Source: Pleurocapsa minor GSE-CHR-MK 17-07R (lineage in GTDB: Bacteria; Chloroflexota; Anaerolineae; Aggregatilineales; Phototrophicaceae). From it: 64,000 nt of DNA. This document shows, piece after piece, positions 41,852-51,075 of the stretch; positions within the stretch are counted from its first letter, which is position 1, and each line of letters begins with the position of its first letter. A program made the position numbers and the translations under genes. The notes under the pieces were generated by a model, which saw only the letters and a list, made by a program, of their open reading frames with translations, did no database searches and was not told the DNA's origin. The stretch is from NCBI GenBank assembly GCA_019359125.1, contig JAHHHY010000010.1:185220-249219 (forward strand), given 5' to 3'.

Positions 41852-43732
41852 TTACTGCTGGATTTCGCCGAGGCGCTCTGCCTGGTCAAGGTTCTCCAGC
41901 GTGATGGCGATCGGCGTGAGGAAGTTATCGTGCTGCGCCGGAGCGACGCCGTTCCAAACGAAATTCGCCATGATATCGAGCGCCGTACGGGCCTGCTGTC
42001 CGGGGAACTGCTCGATGGTGGCCGTCAGTTCGCCATTCTGAATGGCAAGCAGGGCTTCGGGCAGCGCGTCGAAGCCGATGACCGCGACCTGACCAATCAG
42101 GTCACGTGCCTTGAGGGCTTCCACAGCACCCAGCGCCATGTCGTCGTTGGCAGCATTGATGACGATCGGCATACCGTCCGCGGCCGACAAACCGTTCTCT
42201 GTCACCGACAGGCCGTCGGCGCGATTGAAGTTGGCGGTCTGCTCAAACACGATCGGGTAGGCATCTGCCACGGCATCCAGCACGTTGTGCAGGCCTGCGT
42301 TGCGGTCAATGGCCGGGGAAGCGCCGGGCGATCCTTGGAGATTGAAGACCTGGCCGCCGTCGGGGAAGAGCGACAGGATGAGGTTGGCCTGTGCCTCGCC
42401 GCCCAGCACGTTGTCCGCGCCGACGTGAGCGAGTGTGTTGTTGGCGGTGTCGCCAGCGACATTGCGGTCAATCGTGACGACCGGGATGCCAGCGTCGATG
42501 ACTTCCTGAATGGCCGGCGCTAGGGCATCGGCGGCGCGCGGGGAGATGATCAGGCCGTCATAGCCTTCGGCGATAATCGCTTCCAGGTCGCTGATCTGCT
42601 TGGTGGTGTTATCCTGGCCGTCGAACGTCACCAGCTCGATGTTGCCAAGCGTGGCCGCCTGGTCCTGAATCTGCCGTTCCATGTGGACGAAGAAGGGGAA
42701 TTGCAGACCGGGGATCGAGAAGGCAATACGGATGGGATCGCCCACAACAATTGGCGCAGGGGTCGGCTCAGTGGCCATAATTTCGCCGAGGCGTTCTGCC
42801 TGGTCGAGGTTGTCCAGCGTGATGGCGATCGGGGTGAGGTAATTGTCGTGCTGCGCCGGGGCAACACCATTGCGGAGCGAGTCCACCATCAGGTTCAGCG
42901 CCGTACGGGCCTGCTGTCCGGGGAACTGCTCAATGGTGGCGGTCAGCTCACCATTCTGAATAGCAAGCAGGGCTTCGGGCAGCGCGTCGAAGCCGATGAC
43001 CGCGACCTGTCCAATCAGGTCACGCGCCTTCAGGGCTTCCACTGCGCCCAGCGCCATGTCGTCGTTGGCGGCGTTGATGACGATCGGCACGCTGTCGGCA
43101 GCCGACAAACCATTCTCACTCACTGACAGGCCGTCAGCACGGTTGAAATTGGCGGTCTGTTCAAACACGATCGGGTACTGCTCTGCGACGGCATCCAGCA
43201 CGTTGTGCAGGCCTGCGTTGCGGTCAATCGCCGGCGAAGCGCCAGGCGATCCCTGGAGGTTGAACACCGGGCCGCCGTCAGGGAAGAGTGACAGGATCAG
43301 GTTGCCCTGCGCCTCGCCGCCCAGCACGTTATCGGCGCCGACATGAGCGAGTGTGTTATTGGCCGTTTCGCCAGCGACATTGCGGTCAATCGTAATAACC
43401 GGGATGCCAGCATCAATGACTTCCTGAATCGCGGGGGCGAGGGCATCGGCGGCACGTGGGGAAATAATCAGGCCGTCGTAGCCTTCAGCGATAATCGCTT
43501 CCAGGTCGCTGATCTGCTTGGTGGTGTTGTCCTGGCCGTCGAACGTCACCAGCTCGATATTGCCGAGCACGGTCGCCTCGTCCTGAATCTGCCGTTCCAT
43601 GTGAACGAAGAAGGGGAATTGCAGGCCGGGAATGGAAAAGGCAATACGGAGCGGCCGGTCCTGCGCGGTCGTTGCAAACGCCCCGGTTACGAGCGCCAGC
43701 AGCACGACAATGAGTATCAATTTCTTAGACAT
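41852..43732 (-). CDS. Ribose-type ABC binding protein with tandemly duplicated ligand-binding domain
   Basis: A 626-residue exported protein, about twice the usual length of RbsB-like proteins. Signal peptide about 1-24 (ATTAQ). Two complete periplasmic-binding domains follow, residues 29-318 and 335-624, joined by a 16-residue Pro-containing linker (TEPTPAP). Each begins RIAFSIPGLQFPFFVHMERQ and ends DNLDQAERLGEI or a near copy. By hand count they differ at about 21 of 290 positions, mostly near the end of each copy. The ATG at 43732 has AGGAGA eight bases upstream; a GTG just before it is possible. It lies downstream of the RbsC-type permease and probably delivers ribose or a related sugar. 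Confidence 0.9.
   Translation of the reverse strand: MSKKLILIVVLLALVTGAFATTAQDRPLRIAFSIPGLQFPFFVHMERQIQDEATVLGNIELVTFDGQDNTTKQISDLEAIIAEGYDGLIISPRAADALAPAIQEVIDAGIPVITIDRNVAGETANNTLAHVGADNVLGGEAQGNLILSLFPDGGPVFNLQGSPGASPAIDRNAGLHNVLDAVAEQYPIVFEQTANFNRADGLSVSENGLSAADSVPIVINAANDDMALGAVEALKARDLIGQVAVIGFDALPEALLAIQNGELTATIEQFPGQQARTALNLMVDSLRNGVAPAQHDNYLTPIAITLDNLDQAERLGEIMATEPTPAPIVVGDPIRIAFSIPGLQFPFFVHMERQIQDQAATLGNIELVTFDGQDNTTKQISDLEAIIAEGYDGLIISPRAADALAPAIQEVIDAGIPVVTIDRNVAGDTANNTLAHVGADNVLGGEAQANLILSLFPDGGQVFNLQGSPGASPAIDRNAGLHNVLDAVADAYPIVFEQTANFNRADGLSVTENGLSAADGMPIVINAANDDMALGAVEALKARDLIGQVAVIGFDALPEALLAIQNGELTATIEQFPGQQARTALDIMANFVWNGVAPAQHDNFLTPIAITLENLDQAERLGEIQQ
41861..43648 (-). repeat. 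Intragenic tandem duplication, two 870-base units
   Basis: Unit 1 spans 43648-42779 and unit 2 spans 42730-41861, separated by a 48-base linker. Both encode the same 290-residue domain with strong identity at DNA level, indicating a recent duplication or continuing gene conversion. Confidence 0.9.
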
Positions 43733-43849
43733 CACATTCGTCTCCTAAAGATTCTTACCAATGCCAGATTAACTTCGCTGAAACGGTCGCTTTCGGTCCA
43801 TCACCCCCTTTTTATCTCTTCTTCAATAGCCGGCAGGCGCATAAACCTG

Positions 43850-44884
43850 TTATTGTCGCCGCGCCCGTGTGATGCGATCAAACCACACCGCAAACACAAT
43901 CACGAACCCGATCAGGATCTGCTGAATATAGGACGTGACATTCAGCTGTGTGAGCCCGGCGGTGAGCACGCTCACGAGCAGGATGCCGAGCACGGTTCCG
44001 CTGATGCGTCCTTCTCCACCGCTGAGGCTGGTGCCGCCGATGACGACCGCCGCGATGACGGTTAGCTCCAGCCCACCGCCCGCGATCGCTTCGGCAGAAT
44101 TCAGGCGGGATGCCAGCACGAAGCCGCCAAGGCCCGCTAATAGTCCCACAATCATGTAGACGCTCAGGATGATGAAGCGTGTGTTCAGCCCCGACAGGCG
44201 GGCTGCTTCAGGGTTTCCACCGACGGCGTACACGTAGCGCCCGTACTGCGTGAAACGCAGCACAATATAGGCGATGAGTGCGACAGCAAGAAACAGAATG
44301 ACCGGTACCGGCACCAGGTCCCCGATCCTTTCCTGGCCCAGGTAGTTGAAGGCCGGGTCAAACGCGCTGACCGGGCCGCCATTGCCGATGATGAGCGTCA
44401 GTCCGCGAAACGCAGTCATGCCGCCGAGCGTGACGATGAATGGCGGGATATTCAGCCGCGAGATCAGTGTGCCCTGGATCAGTCCGCAGATGAGGCCAAC
44501 CCCGCAGGCAATGAGGATAGCGCCGAGTACGCCAACGCCAGATGTCTCACCGGCAGCCGTATCCAGCAGTCCGGTACCCCCTTTGTAGGCCGCCGCCGCG
44601 ATGATGCCGCTTAACGCGACCATCGATCCAACCGACAGGTCAATACCTCCCGTCAGGATGACAAATGTCATGCCGATAGCGACCAGTCCCGCGATCGACG
44701 CCTGCCGCATAATGTTGAACAGATTGAATGCGGTTGGAAACGAGTTCGGCTTCGCGAGAGAGAAAAAGACCACGAGCGCGATCAGGAATATAAGTGCGCC
44801 ATAGCGCCCGAACAGCGTGCGGGCATCGACTCGGCGCCTGGTTTCTGTTGGTTTCTTTTTCACTGCCGTTGTTTCCTGAGCCAT
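43850..44884 (-). CDS. rbsC: Ribose-type ABC transporter permease
   Basis: A 344-residue inner-membrane permease of the RbsC family, with eight or more hydrophobic segments. It contains VAIGMTFVILTGGIDLSVGS (about 71-90) and VAVVIGGTSLSGGEGRI-like sequence near the C-terminus (here AAVVIGGTSLSGGEG), both hallmarks of the family. AAGGGA precedes the ATG. It lies between the ATPase and binding-protein genes in the usual order. The gene symbol denotes family; the transported sugar may not be ribose. Confidence 0.9.
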   Translation of the reverse strand: MAQETTAVKKKPTETRRRVDARTLFGRYGALIFLIALVVFFSLAKPNSFPTAFNLFNIMRQASIAGLVAIGMTFVILTGGIDLSVGSMVALSGIIAAAAYKGGTGLLDTAAGETSGVGVLGAILIACGVGLICGLIQGTLISRLNIPPFIVTLGGMTAFRGLTLIIGNGGPVSAFDPAFNYLGQERIGDLVPVPVILFLAVALIAYIVLRFTQYGRYVYAVGGNPEAARLSGLNTRFIILSVYMIVGLLAGLGGFVLASRLNSAEAIAGGGLELTVIAAVVIGGTSLSGGEGRISGTVLGILLVSVLTAGLTQLNVTSYIQQILIGFVIVFAVWFDRITRARRQ

Positions 44885-44939
44885 AATGTCCCTTCCAAGA
44901 AGAATCCGTACGATCTTTTTTTGCCGCAGTTGATACCTG

Positions 44940-46445
44940 CTAACCCGTCATCAGCTTGCCGATACGCTCCTGTGTCGCTTCGGCCCGCGTGAGTTCGCCA
45001 ACCAGTTCACCCTCGTGCATGACGAGTATCCGGTCACTCATCGCAAGCACTTCCGGAAGTTCTGATGAAATCATGATGATGGCAACGCCCTCACGGGCCA
45101 GCGCATGCATGAGTGTGTGAACTTCGACCTTCGCGCCGACGTCGATCCCACGGGTGGGCTCATCCATGATCAGGATGCGCGGTTTGAGCGCCAGCCAGCG
45201 CGCGATCACGACCTTTTGCTGATTGCCGCCGCTCAGGTCCAGGACGCGCTGCTTGATGGTCGCCAGCCGGACGCTGAGCTTCTCGACGAATCCCTCAACC
45301 AGGCTGCCTTCGCGTTTTTCGCTGACAAAGCCCAGCTTTGCCACATCCCCCAGCACCGCCATACTTGCATTCGACTCGACCGACATGGCCAGGAACAGCG
45401 CCTGTAGTTTGCGATCTTCGGGGACCATACCCATGCCCACACGGATTGCGTCGCGGGCGGAGCGAATGGACGTTGGCACACCGTGGATGAGAATTTCGCC
45501 ACTGTCGCGCTCGTCCACGCCAAAAATGCATCGCGCCAGGTCTGTGCGCCCGGAGCCAACCAGCCCCGCCATGCCGACGATTTCGCCAGCGCGAACGCTC
45601 ATGCTGACATTGCGCAGCACCACTTTGTGCGGATCATTGGTGCTGCCCGTCTTGCTGATGTTGCGCGCTTCCAGCACCACTTCACCGGGGTTGCTTTCGG
45701 CCTGCCCGAAGAACTCTGACACCGGACGCCCGACCATCATGCGGACGATTTCGTCGGGGCTGCTGCTGGCGGTATCGACAGTGCCTACGTTAGCCCCGTC
45801 GCGCAGCACCACAATGCGGTCGCTGATCTCGAACACTTCGTCCATTCGGTGCGAGATAAAGATGATCCCGAGGCCGTTGGCCCGAAGTTCATGCATGATC
45901 TTAAACAGGTGTTCGACTTCGTTCTGGGTCAGGGCAGAGGTGGGTTCGTCCATGATGATCACGCGCGATTCGACGGATAATGCGCGCGCGATTTCCACCA
46001 TCTGCTGTTCGGCTACGCTCAGGTTCCTCACCAGCGCGGTCGGTGACACGTTCAGCCCCAGACGCGTGGTGAGCTCGCGGGTTTTGCGATGAAGCTCGCG
46101 CCAATCGACGAAGCGGAAACGGTTAGGTTCGCGGCCAATGAAAATATTTTCCGCTACGCTCAGATTGGGCATCAGATTGAGTTCCTGATAGATGATGGTG
46201 ATACCCATCTTTTGCGCCTGATGGGGGTTGTGTACCTCAATCTCCTTGCCGTCGAGCGAAATCCGCCCACTGTCTTTGTTGTAAACACCAGACAGAATCT
46301 TCATCAATGTCGACTTGCCAGCGCCGTTTTCACCCAGCAGCGCCAGAATTTCACCCCCCATCACCTCGAGGTGGACATTGTCCAGCGCGCGCACGCCGGG
46401 AAATTCCTTGCTGATGGCTTCCATTTTCAAAATGGGTTCCGTCAT
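44940..46445 (-). CDS. rbsA: Ribose-type ABC transporter ATPase (double ABC domain)
   Basis: A 501-residue ATPase with two ABC domains. The first has Walker A in GENGAGKSTLMK, a signature LSVAEQQMVEIA and Walker B IIMDEPTSALT. The second has the degenerate Walker A GLVGSGRTDLAR usual in this family, signature LSGGNQQKVVIA and ILIMDEPTRGIDVGAK. The ATG at 46445 has GGAG eight bases upstream and is preferred over the frame start at 46472. It energises the RbsC-type permease encoded next. Confidence 0.93.
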   Translation of the reverse strand: MTEPILKMEAISKEFPGVRALDNVHLEVMGGEILALLGENGAGKSTLMKILSGVYNKDSGRISLDGKEIEVHNPHQAQKMGITIIYQELNLMPNLSVAENIFIGREPNRFRFVDWRELHRKTRELTTRLGLNVSPTALVRNLSVAEQQMVEIARALSVESRVIIMDEPTSALTQNEVEHLFKIMHELRANGLGIIFISHRMDEVFEISDRIVVLRDGANVGTVDTASSSPDEIVRMMVGRPVSEFFGQAESNPGEVVLEARNISKTGSTNDPHKVVLRNVSMSVRAGEIVGMAGLVGSGRTDLARCIFGVDERDSGEILIHGVPTSIRSARDAIRVGMGMVPEDRKLQALFLAMSVESNASMAVLGDVAKLGFVSEKREGSLVEGFVEKLSVRLATIKQRVLDLSGGNQQKVVIARWLALKPRILIMDEPTRGIDVGAKVEVHTLMHALAREGVAIIMISSELPEVLAMSDRILVMHEGELVGELTRAEATQERIGKLMTG

Positions 46446-46557
46446 TGCATAATCTCCGCGCTGCAGCATCACTAAGTAGAAACCTGGTCAGGCCGCTACT
46501 GCCCTTCCAGAAGTTAAAATCATTTCTATTGCGAACGCGGCGTGTTGATCGCGTTCA

Positions 46558-46953
46558 TCAGAACACCACCCCTGCCACCAAAATAACATTTGCATATGGG
46601 GTAAATTCCCCGGTGCGGGCCACGGCGCGTGCCTGCGCGGTCTGCGCCTTGAACTCGTCGTGCGCCACCAATTCGACCGGAGTTTCACCCAGCAGCAGGC
46701 GGAGCGCCGCATACGTCTCGGGGCTGCGGCTGGCCATTTCGCGGGCGACGATGGCGCTTTGCACCTGCATCTCGCCCAGCACCGCGTGCACCACGTCTAG
46801 GAAAGGCGGCACGCCAGCCGATACTGCCAGATCGATGCGACGCGTGGCCGGGGGAACAGGCAGCCCGGCATCGGCAATCACCAGGGTGTCGAAATGGCCC
46901 ATGCCGGCGATGACTTCAGAAAGCGGCTGATTCAGCAGCCCGGTCTTTTTCAT
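46558..46953 (-). CDS. rbsD: D-ribose pyranase
   Basis: A 131-residue RbsD-family mutarotase, which interconverts pyranose and furanose forms of ribose in the cytoplasm. The family start MKKTGLLNQPLSEVIAGMGH is at 46953, which fixes the start although the frame is open further. The catalytic His20 lies in GMGHFDTLVIADAGLPVP, and PATRRIDLAVSAGVPPFLD is diagnostic. It follows the LacI-type gene by 31 bases and precedes the ATPase. Its presence is the best indicator that the operon handles ribose or a similar pentose. Confidence 0.93.
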   Translation of the reverse strand: MKKTGLLNQPLSEVIAGMGHFDTLVIADAGLPVPPATRRIDLAVSAGVPPFLDVVHAVLGEMQVQSAIVAREMASRSPETYAALRLLLGETPVELVAHDEFKAQTAQARAVARTGEFTPYANVILVAGVVF

Positions 46954-46984
46954 TGGCGGTTCTTTTCTCCGGCCTTTGCCATGA

Positions 46985-48013
46985 TCAGGGCCTTTCACGA
47001 GCAGGCAGCGCGACAGCGGGCGCGGCGCAGCTTTCGCGCTCGATGAGCTGCGTCTCCAGGTTAAGCCGGGTCGGGGCGGCTGCACTGCCATTGATACGCT
47101 CGATGAGAAGGCGCAGGCTTTCCCTCGCCAGCGCCTCTACCGGCTGGGCTATGGTCGTCAGGGCCGGGAAAAAGGCGGCTGACTGGGGAATATTGTCGAA
47201 GCCGATGACCGAGAGGTCAGCCGGGACGCGCAGACCGGCCCGCTGGAGTGCGCTGATGGCACCCAGCGCCATCCGGTCATTGGTCGCGAAGACAGCGGTC
47301 AGTCCTGGGTATTGGTCGAGCAGTGCCTTCACGGCCAGCACGCCACCGTTGTAATGGAAATCACCGCCGAATACGGCCACATCGGGCAGGGCGATTCCTG
47401 CTTCGTCAAGCGCCCTGCGGAAACCAACCAGGCGGCGGGCGCTGGGCGTGGCGGCGCGCGGCCCGGCAATGCAGGCGATGCGCTGGTGGCCGAGACCCAT
47501 CAGATACCTGGCTGCGACGTAGCCTCCGGTTTCATTGTCCACCAGGACCTGATCGACCGGCCACTCATCAGCGGCACGGTCGACCACCACGACAGGCATC
47601 CCGGCCTTCAGCACGGCGTCGAGAAAATCCGGGTGGTTGCCAGCCGAAATAGTGAGCAGACCGTCCACCTGCTTGGAGAGTAACACGTCGATGTAGGCTG
47701 CTTCGCGGGCGGGCAGGCCGTCGGAGTTGCACAGGATGACGTTGTACCCATGCTCGAAACCGATGTCTTCGATCAGGCGGGCGACTTCGGCGAAGAACGG
47801 GTTGGAGTTGTCGGGAACGAGCAGGCCGATGGTACTGGTGCTGCGGCGGCGCAGGCTGCGGGCGATCGAGTTGGGGCGATAGTTGAGGGCACTGATGGCG
47901 GTCCGTACGCGTGCTTCGGTACTCGGTTCGACAAAGCGCGTGCCATTCAGCACATGAGAGACGGTGCTGACGGAAACCCCGGCCTGCTTTGCCACATCGC
48001 GTATGGTGGTCAT
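46985..48013 (-). CDS. LacI family regulator of the ribose-type operon
   Basis: A 342-residue repressor. The helix-turn-helix (about 2-25, TIRDVAKQAGVSVSTVSHVL) and hinge (YRPNSIARSLRRR) are canonical. The sugar-binding core (about 60-335) has IGLLVPDNSNPFFAEVARLIE. It is the first gene of the minus-strand operon followed by rbsD, rbsA, rbsC and the binding protein, which suggests an RbsR role. A LacI-type operator lies 30 bases upstream, implying autoregulation of the whole unit. Confidence 0.92.
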   Translation of the reverse strand: MTTIRDVAKQAGVSVSTVSHVLNGTRFVEPSTEARVRTAISALNYRPNSIARSLRRRSTSTIGLLVPDNSNPFFAEVARLIEDIGFEHGYNVILCNSDGLPAREAAYIDVLLSKQVDGLLTISAGNHPDFLDAVLKAGMPVVVVDRAADEWPVDQVLVDNETGGYVAARYLMGLGHQRIACIAGPRAATPSARRLVGFRRALDEAGIALPDVAVFGGDFHYNGGVLAVKALLDQYPGLTAVFATNDRMALGAISALQRAGLRVPADLSVIGFDNIPQSAAFFPALTTIAQPVEALARESLRLLIERINGSAAAPTRLNLETQLIERESCAAPAVALPARERP

Positions 48014-48043
48014 TCAAAAAGTACTTTCAGGATTTCATAATAA

Positions 48044-48057
48044 CGTTTGCGTAAACG
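48044..48057. promoter_or_regulatory. LacI-type operator of the ribose-type operon
   Basis: CGTTTGCGTAAACG has CGTTT/AAACG inverted arms and the length usual for LacI-family sites. It is 30 bases before the LacI gene start. No second copy was seen in the window. Confidence 0.6.
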
Positions 48058-48452
48058 ATTTTCTCTAGCCTAAACCGATTCTTTACGACTGTCAAGCAGT
48101 TCGCGTGGTTGGGTGCTTAGCGGATCTTTAGTCATCATAAATGGTATCAACGGCGCCGTGTGGACAGAAAATGGTGTTGCGCCGATACAGTCAGCATTCC
48201 GTAGTCGAGATATAGTTTTTATCGGTCCCCATTTCTCGTGCGACCACCGTGCGCTGAAATGAGGTGCTGACAGGTTGGCCATTGTGCATCCAGTTTATCA
48301 GCCAGCGCTAACCATTGGCCGCGATAGACGACTGCCTTTGCATTCTCACTCCCAGCAACCCGGCTGGAGGTTAGGTGTGGAAAGACCACTTCGTTTAAGC
48401 AGGTAGGGGAGATTAGTATTGTGAAGTCAATTCTGGCTTAACATTACGACTG

Positions 48453-48476
48453 CACAGGGACAGGATTCGAACATTC
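48453..48476 (-). other. tRNA 3'-end-like fragment (possible attachment site)
   Basis: On the minus strand the sequence reads GTTCGAATCCTGTCCCTG, which has the T-loop TTCGAAT of a tRNA followed by sequence like a 3' T-stem and acceptor strand. The 5' T-stem does not pair, so this is not a complete tRNA gene. Such fragments are often left at integration sites, and the plasmid-like block begins nearby. The rest of the 48058-48823 gap shows only the terminator at 48486 and no convincing gene. Confidence 0.25.
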
Positions 48477-48485
48477 TCAGGCAAG

Positions 48486-48522
48486 AAAAAAGCCTGTCTG
48501 GTGGTTTCAGGCAGGCTTTTTT
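48486..48522. terminator. Strong bidirectional terminator
   Basis: AAAAAAGCCTG and CAGGCTTTTTT form the outer part of a 15-base stem (one G-U pair) with loop GTGGTTT. It has A- and T-runs suited to termination on both strands. No gene ends directly next to it; it insulates the ribose operon from the ParA block. Confidence 0.85.
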
Positions 48523-48823
48523 CTCGTAAATTGACAATTGCGGGAAGAGCAGGAACTTATCCGAACAATCTCCCGGCTTAAATCGCTTCACATTTATCCA
48601 ACGCATTCAATTCCCCCATCACGCACATCTTGTGCGCCTCTCAGCCATAGACTAGATCGGCTTTAGCGGTGAAAGGGAGAGGACTAGCCCCCTCCCCCAG
48701 TCACCTTGAAGCTCGCTGCCCGCGCCAGCAAAGCTCCCGTGTGAAGTGTACATCACCTTCCATTGGGTCTTTGCCAGCCACAGCGAATGTGACGGTTCGT
48801 TGGGTTCTGAGAGGAAATGGCAA

Positions 48824-49648
48824 ATGACTCGCGCTTTCGTATTCACCAACCACAAAGGGGGCGTCGGCAAGTCGACGTCCGCCACCAATATCGCGCTGGG
48901 GATGGTCAGCCTGCTGCGCCACAGCAAAGCGCCCAATCACCGCGTGCTGATCGTCGACACCGACTCACAGGGTCACGCCACCCTGGTCACCACCGGACGC
49001 AGGGACTTTGGCCCGCAGGACAGCCTGTACGCCGCGCTGATGGCCGAGCGCGAGCAGGCTGCACAGACGCTGCTGGGCTGCATCGTCGCCAGCCAGTGGG
49101 ATGCCGACCTGCATGTCGCGCCGGCATCACCGCTGCTGGAAGGTGCCGAGCGTGAACTCATGGGCGTGGCCGGTGCACCCTACCGCCTGGCGGATGCCCT
49201 CAGCCGCATCGCCAACCAGTACGCCGCCATCGTCATCGATACCCGCCCGTCTTTCAGCCTGCTGACTGAAATGGCGCTGCTGGCCGCCACTGACGCGATC
49301 GTCCCGGTCGAGCCGCGTTACCTGGAAACGGTCGGCCTGACCAGCGTGATCCAGAAGATCAACGATATCCGCGACGGCTGGCGCCATCCGACCCTGCGCG
49401 TGAGCGGGCTGCTGGTGACCAAGATGAACGGGCGTATCCGCGGCCATAACCATCTGCTCGCCCAGCTGAAAGCCCATCCGCTGCTGGGTCCGCTGCTGCT
49501 GGGCGTCATCCCCGCCAACGAAGCCGTCTCCTACGCCCACCGCAACCATCAGAGCCTGTTCAGCTACGACCCGCGCGCGTCGGCCAGCAAGGCCTATGCC
49601 CAGGTGGTCGCCTCGCTGGTGCGCTATCTGGCGAAGGAAGGTGTCTGA
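48824..49648 (+). CDS. ParA-family partition ATPase
   Basis: A 274-residue deviant Walker ATPase. The ATG at 48824 has GAGAGGA upstream and is directly followed by the family start FVFTNHKGGVGKST. The A' motif is VLIVDTDSQGHAT and Walker B is AIVIDTRPSF. ParA proteins position plasmids or chromosomes in partnership with ParB. Its stop overlaps the ParB-like start by one base (TGATG), so they are coupled. The G+C-rich, G/C-ending codons here differ from the flanking ribose operon promoter region and suit an acquired block. Confidence 0.93.
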   Translation: MTRAFVFTNHKGGVGKSTSATNIALGMVSLLRHSKAPNHRVLIVDTDSQGHATLVTTGRRDFGPQDSLYAALMAEREQAAQTLLGCIVASQWDADLHVAPASPLLEGAERELMGVAGAPYRLADALSRIANQYAAIVIDTRPSFSLLTEMALLAATDAIVPVEPRYLETVGLTSVIQKINDIRDGWRHPTLRVSGLLVTKMNGRIRGHNHLLAQLKAHPLLGPLLLGVIPANEAVSYAHRNHQSLFSYDPRASASKAYAQVVASLVRYLAKEGV

Positions 49649-50847
49649 TGCCCCGGCCAAATGACAGCGCACAGCGCATCGACGACCTGCTGGCGTCGGT
49701 CACCGGCGACCTGATGGGCGAGTTTCCCCAGATGAGTCCTGACAACACCATCCGCGTCGAACGCATTCTGCTGGAACTGGTGCGGCCCGACCCGGTGCAG
49801 CCACGTCGGGTGCTGCCGGAAAGCATCCACCTGCGCTTTCATGCCAACCACGTCACACCGACGCAGGCACTGCGCGAGCTGGTGCAGATCGTGCAGATTG
49901 CTGCGCGTCAGCGCGGGCGGCCGTTCGCCAGCCTGCTCGAGCTGCTGCCCAACAGCGACGACGAACGGGAGGATGAACTGGCCGTCAGTTTGTCGCCCGA
50001 GGAAACGCTGCTGCGCGATCTGGTCAATCTGGCGATCACCATCCGCGACGATGGTCAGGTCAATCCGCTGACGGTGGTCGATGCCTCGCAGGGGGTGACG
50101 CGGCTGTACCGCATCGAAACCGGGGAACGCCGCTACTGGGCGACCTGGCTGCTGCGCGACTTCATCCCTGGATACAGTGGGGACGGCATGATCCCGTGCA
50201 TCATCATTCCGGCGAATTGGTCATCGGTATTTCGGCAGGCCAAGGAGAACACGGCGCGGTCGGGATTGACGGCAGTGGCGCTGGCGCGGCAGGCGGCGCT
50301 GCTGCTGCTGACGGTGCATGGCTATGAGATTCCCGCCTATGCGGTCAGTAACGACTTCTACCGGCAGGCGCTGGAGCTCGACCTGCGCGGCAAACGCGAA
50401 CACACCGATGCTGTGCTCAGCGCCATGGGCGGGATTCAGCGGGGACAATTCAGCCATATCAAGCTACTGCTCAAACTATCCGACGAAGCACTTGAGCTGG
50501 CAGATCGTCACGCTATTGAAGAAGGCAAACTGCGTTACGTGGTCAATGTTGCCCCTGAATACCATGCCGAAATCGTGCGCCAGATTATCGATTTCAATTT
50601 GTCTGCCAAGCAGGTTAAGGAAATCTGTGAAGGCGATGGTCTTCATGAGCAGAAAAGTGCAGATGACGATATTTCACCATCAGCTGTCAAAGTGGCAAAA
50701 GTCACTCAGACGATCAGCTTAACTACGCCGCAAGAACTTGCACGCGCAATGATGCGTCAGGAAGGCGATGCCAGCATCGCTCGTGCACGGTTGCAGGCGA
50801 TGCGGAAATTGTTCAGCGAAGCTGAGCGTTACTTGTCTGACGAATGA
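49648..50847 (+). CDS. ParB-like protein
   Basis: A 399-residue protein. A ParB/Srx-type N-terminal domain (about 125-185) contains VNPLTVVDASQG and the hallmark IETGERRYWATWLL. A helical central region (about 200-330) may include the DNA-binding helix-turn-helix, and the C-terminus (about 350-399) is less conserved. The N-terminal ~115 residues do not match classic ParB, so this is a divergent, element-type ParB. It is coupled to ParA. A perfect inverted repeat just after its stop is a candidate binding site. Confidence 0.85.
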   Translation: MPRPNDSAQRIDDLLASVTGDLMGEFPQMSPDNTIRVERILLELVRPDPVQPRRVLPESIHLRFHANHVTPTQALRELVQIVQIAARQRGRPFASLLELLPNSDDEREDELAVSLSPEETLLRDLVNLAITIRDDGQVNPLTVVDASQGVTRLYRIETGERRYWATWLLRDFIPGYSGDGMIPCIIIPANWSSVFRQAKENTARSGLTAVALARQAALLLLTVHGYEIPAYAVSNDFYRQALELDLRGKREHTDAVLSAMGGIQRGQFSHIKLLLKLSDEALELADRHAIEEGKLRYVVNVAPEYHAEIVRQIIDFNLSAKQVKEICEGDGLHEQKSADDDISPSAVKVAKVTQTISLTTPQELARAMMRQEGDASIARARLQAMRKLFSEAERYLSDE

Positions 50848-50848
50848 A

Positions 50849-50868
50849 TTGTCTACACGAGTAGACAA
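50849..50868. promoter_or_regulatory. Perfect palindrome after the ParB-like gene
   Basis: TTGTCTAC (50849-50856) and GTAGACAA (50861-50868) are perfect inverted arms with a four-base ACGA spacer. The site starts at the ParB-like stop codon. It could be an operator for the following unit or a parS-like centromere site. Confidence 0.5.
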
Positions 50869-50884
50869 ATTGGAGGATGTTGAA

Positions 50885-50932
50885 ATGAAGTCTATACGTG
50901 CCCCACCAGGCAAAGAAAGAGCCCACTGCTGA
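50885..50932 (+). CDS. Possible 15-residue leader peptide
   Basis: GGAGG (50872-50876) lies eight bases before an ATG opening a 15-codon frame (MKSIRAPPGKERAHC). A hairpin formed by GCCCAC and GTGGGC overlaps its end, which is reminiscent of a leader/attenuator in front of the ATPase gene at 51076. Coding status is uncertain. The rest of the 228-base gap shows nothing else clear. Confidence 0.25.
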   Translation: MKSIRAPPGKERAHC

Positions 50933-51075
50933 TGAAGCGCGTGGGCGACGGGACCGCTACCGTGTGACCTAGACAATCACACTGTAGCACAGCCTGTCCC
51001 CTCGTGCAACTGAAGACCTCATTTCAACCCTGCATTTTCGCATGAGTTCTATTCAGTCTTGCCTGGGAGCCTGTA

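Noticed and set aside
48070..48282. 70-codon minus-strand frame in the gap left of the ParA block
   Set aside because: No good ribosome site, no motif and no neighbour relation; treated as non-coding.
50890..50897. GTCTATAC, matching the core of the GntR operator-like sites
   Set aside because: Only the eight-base core matches, the flanking AAGTG and A are absent, and a chance hit in 64 kb is expected.
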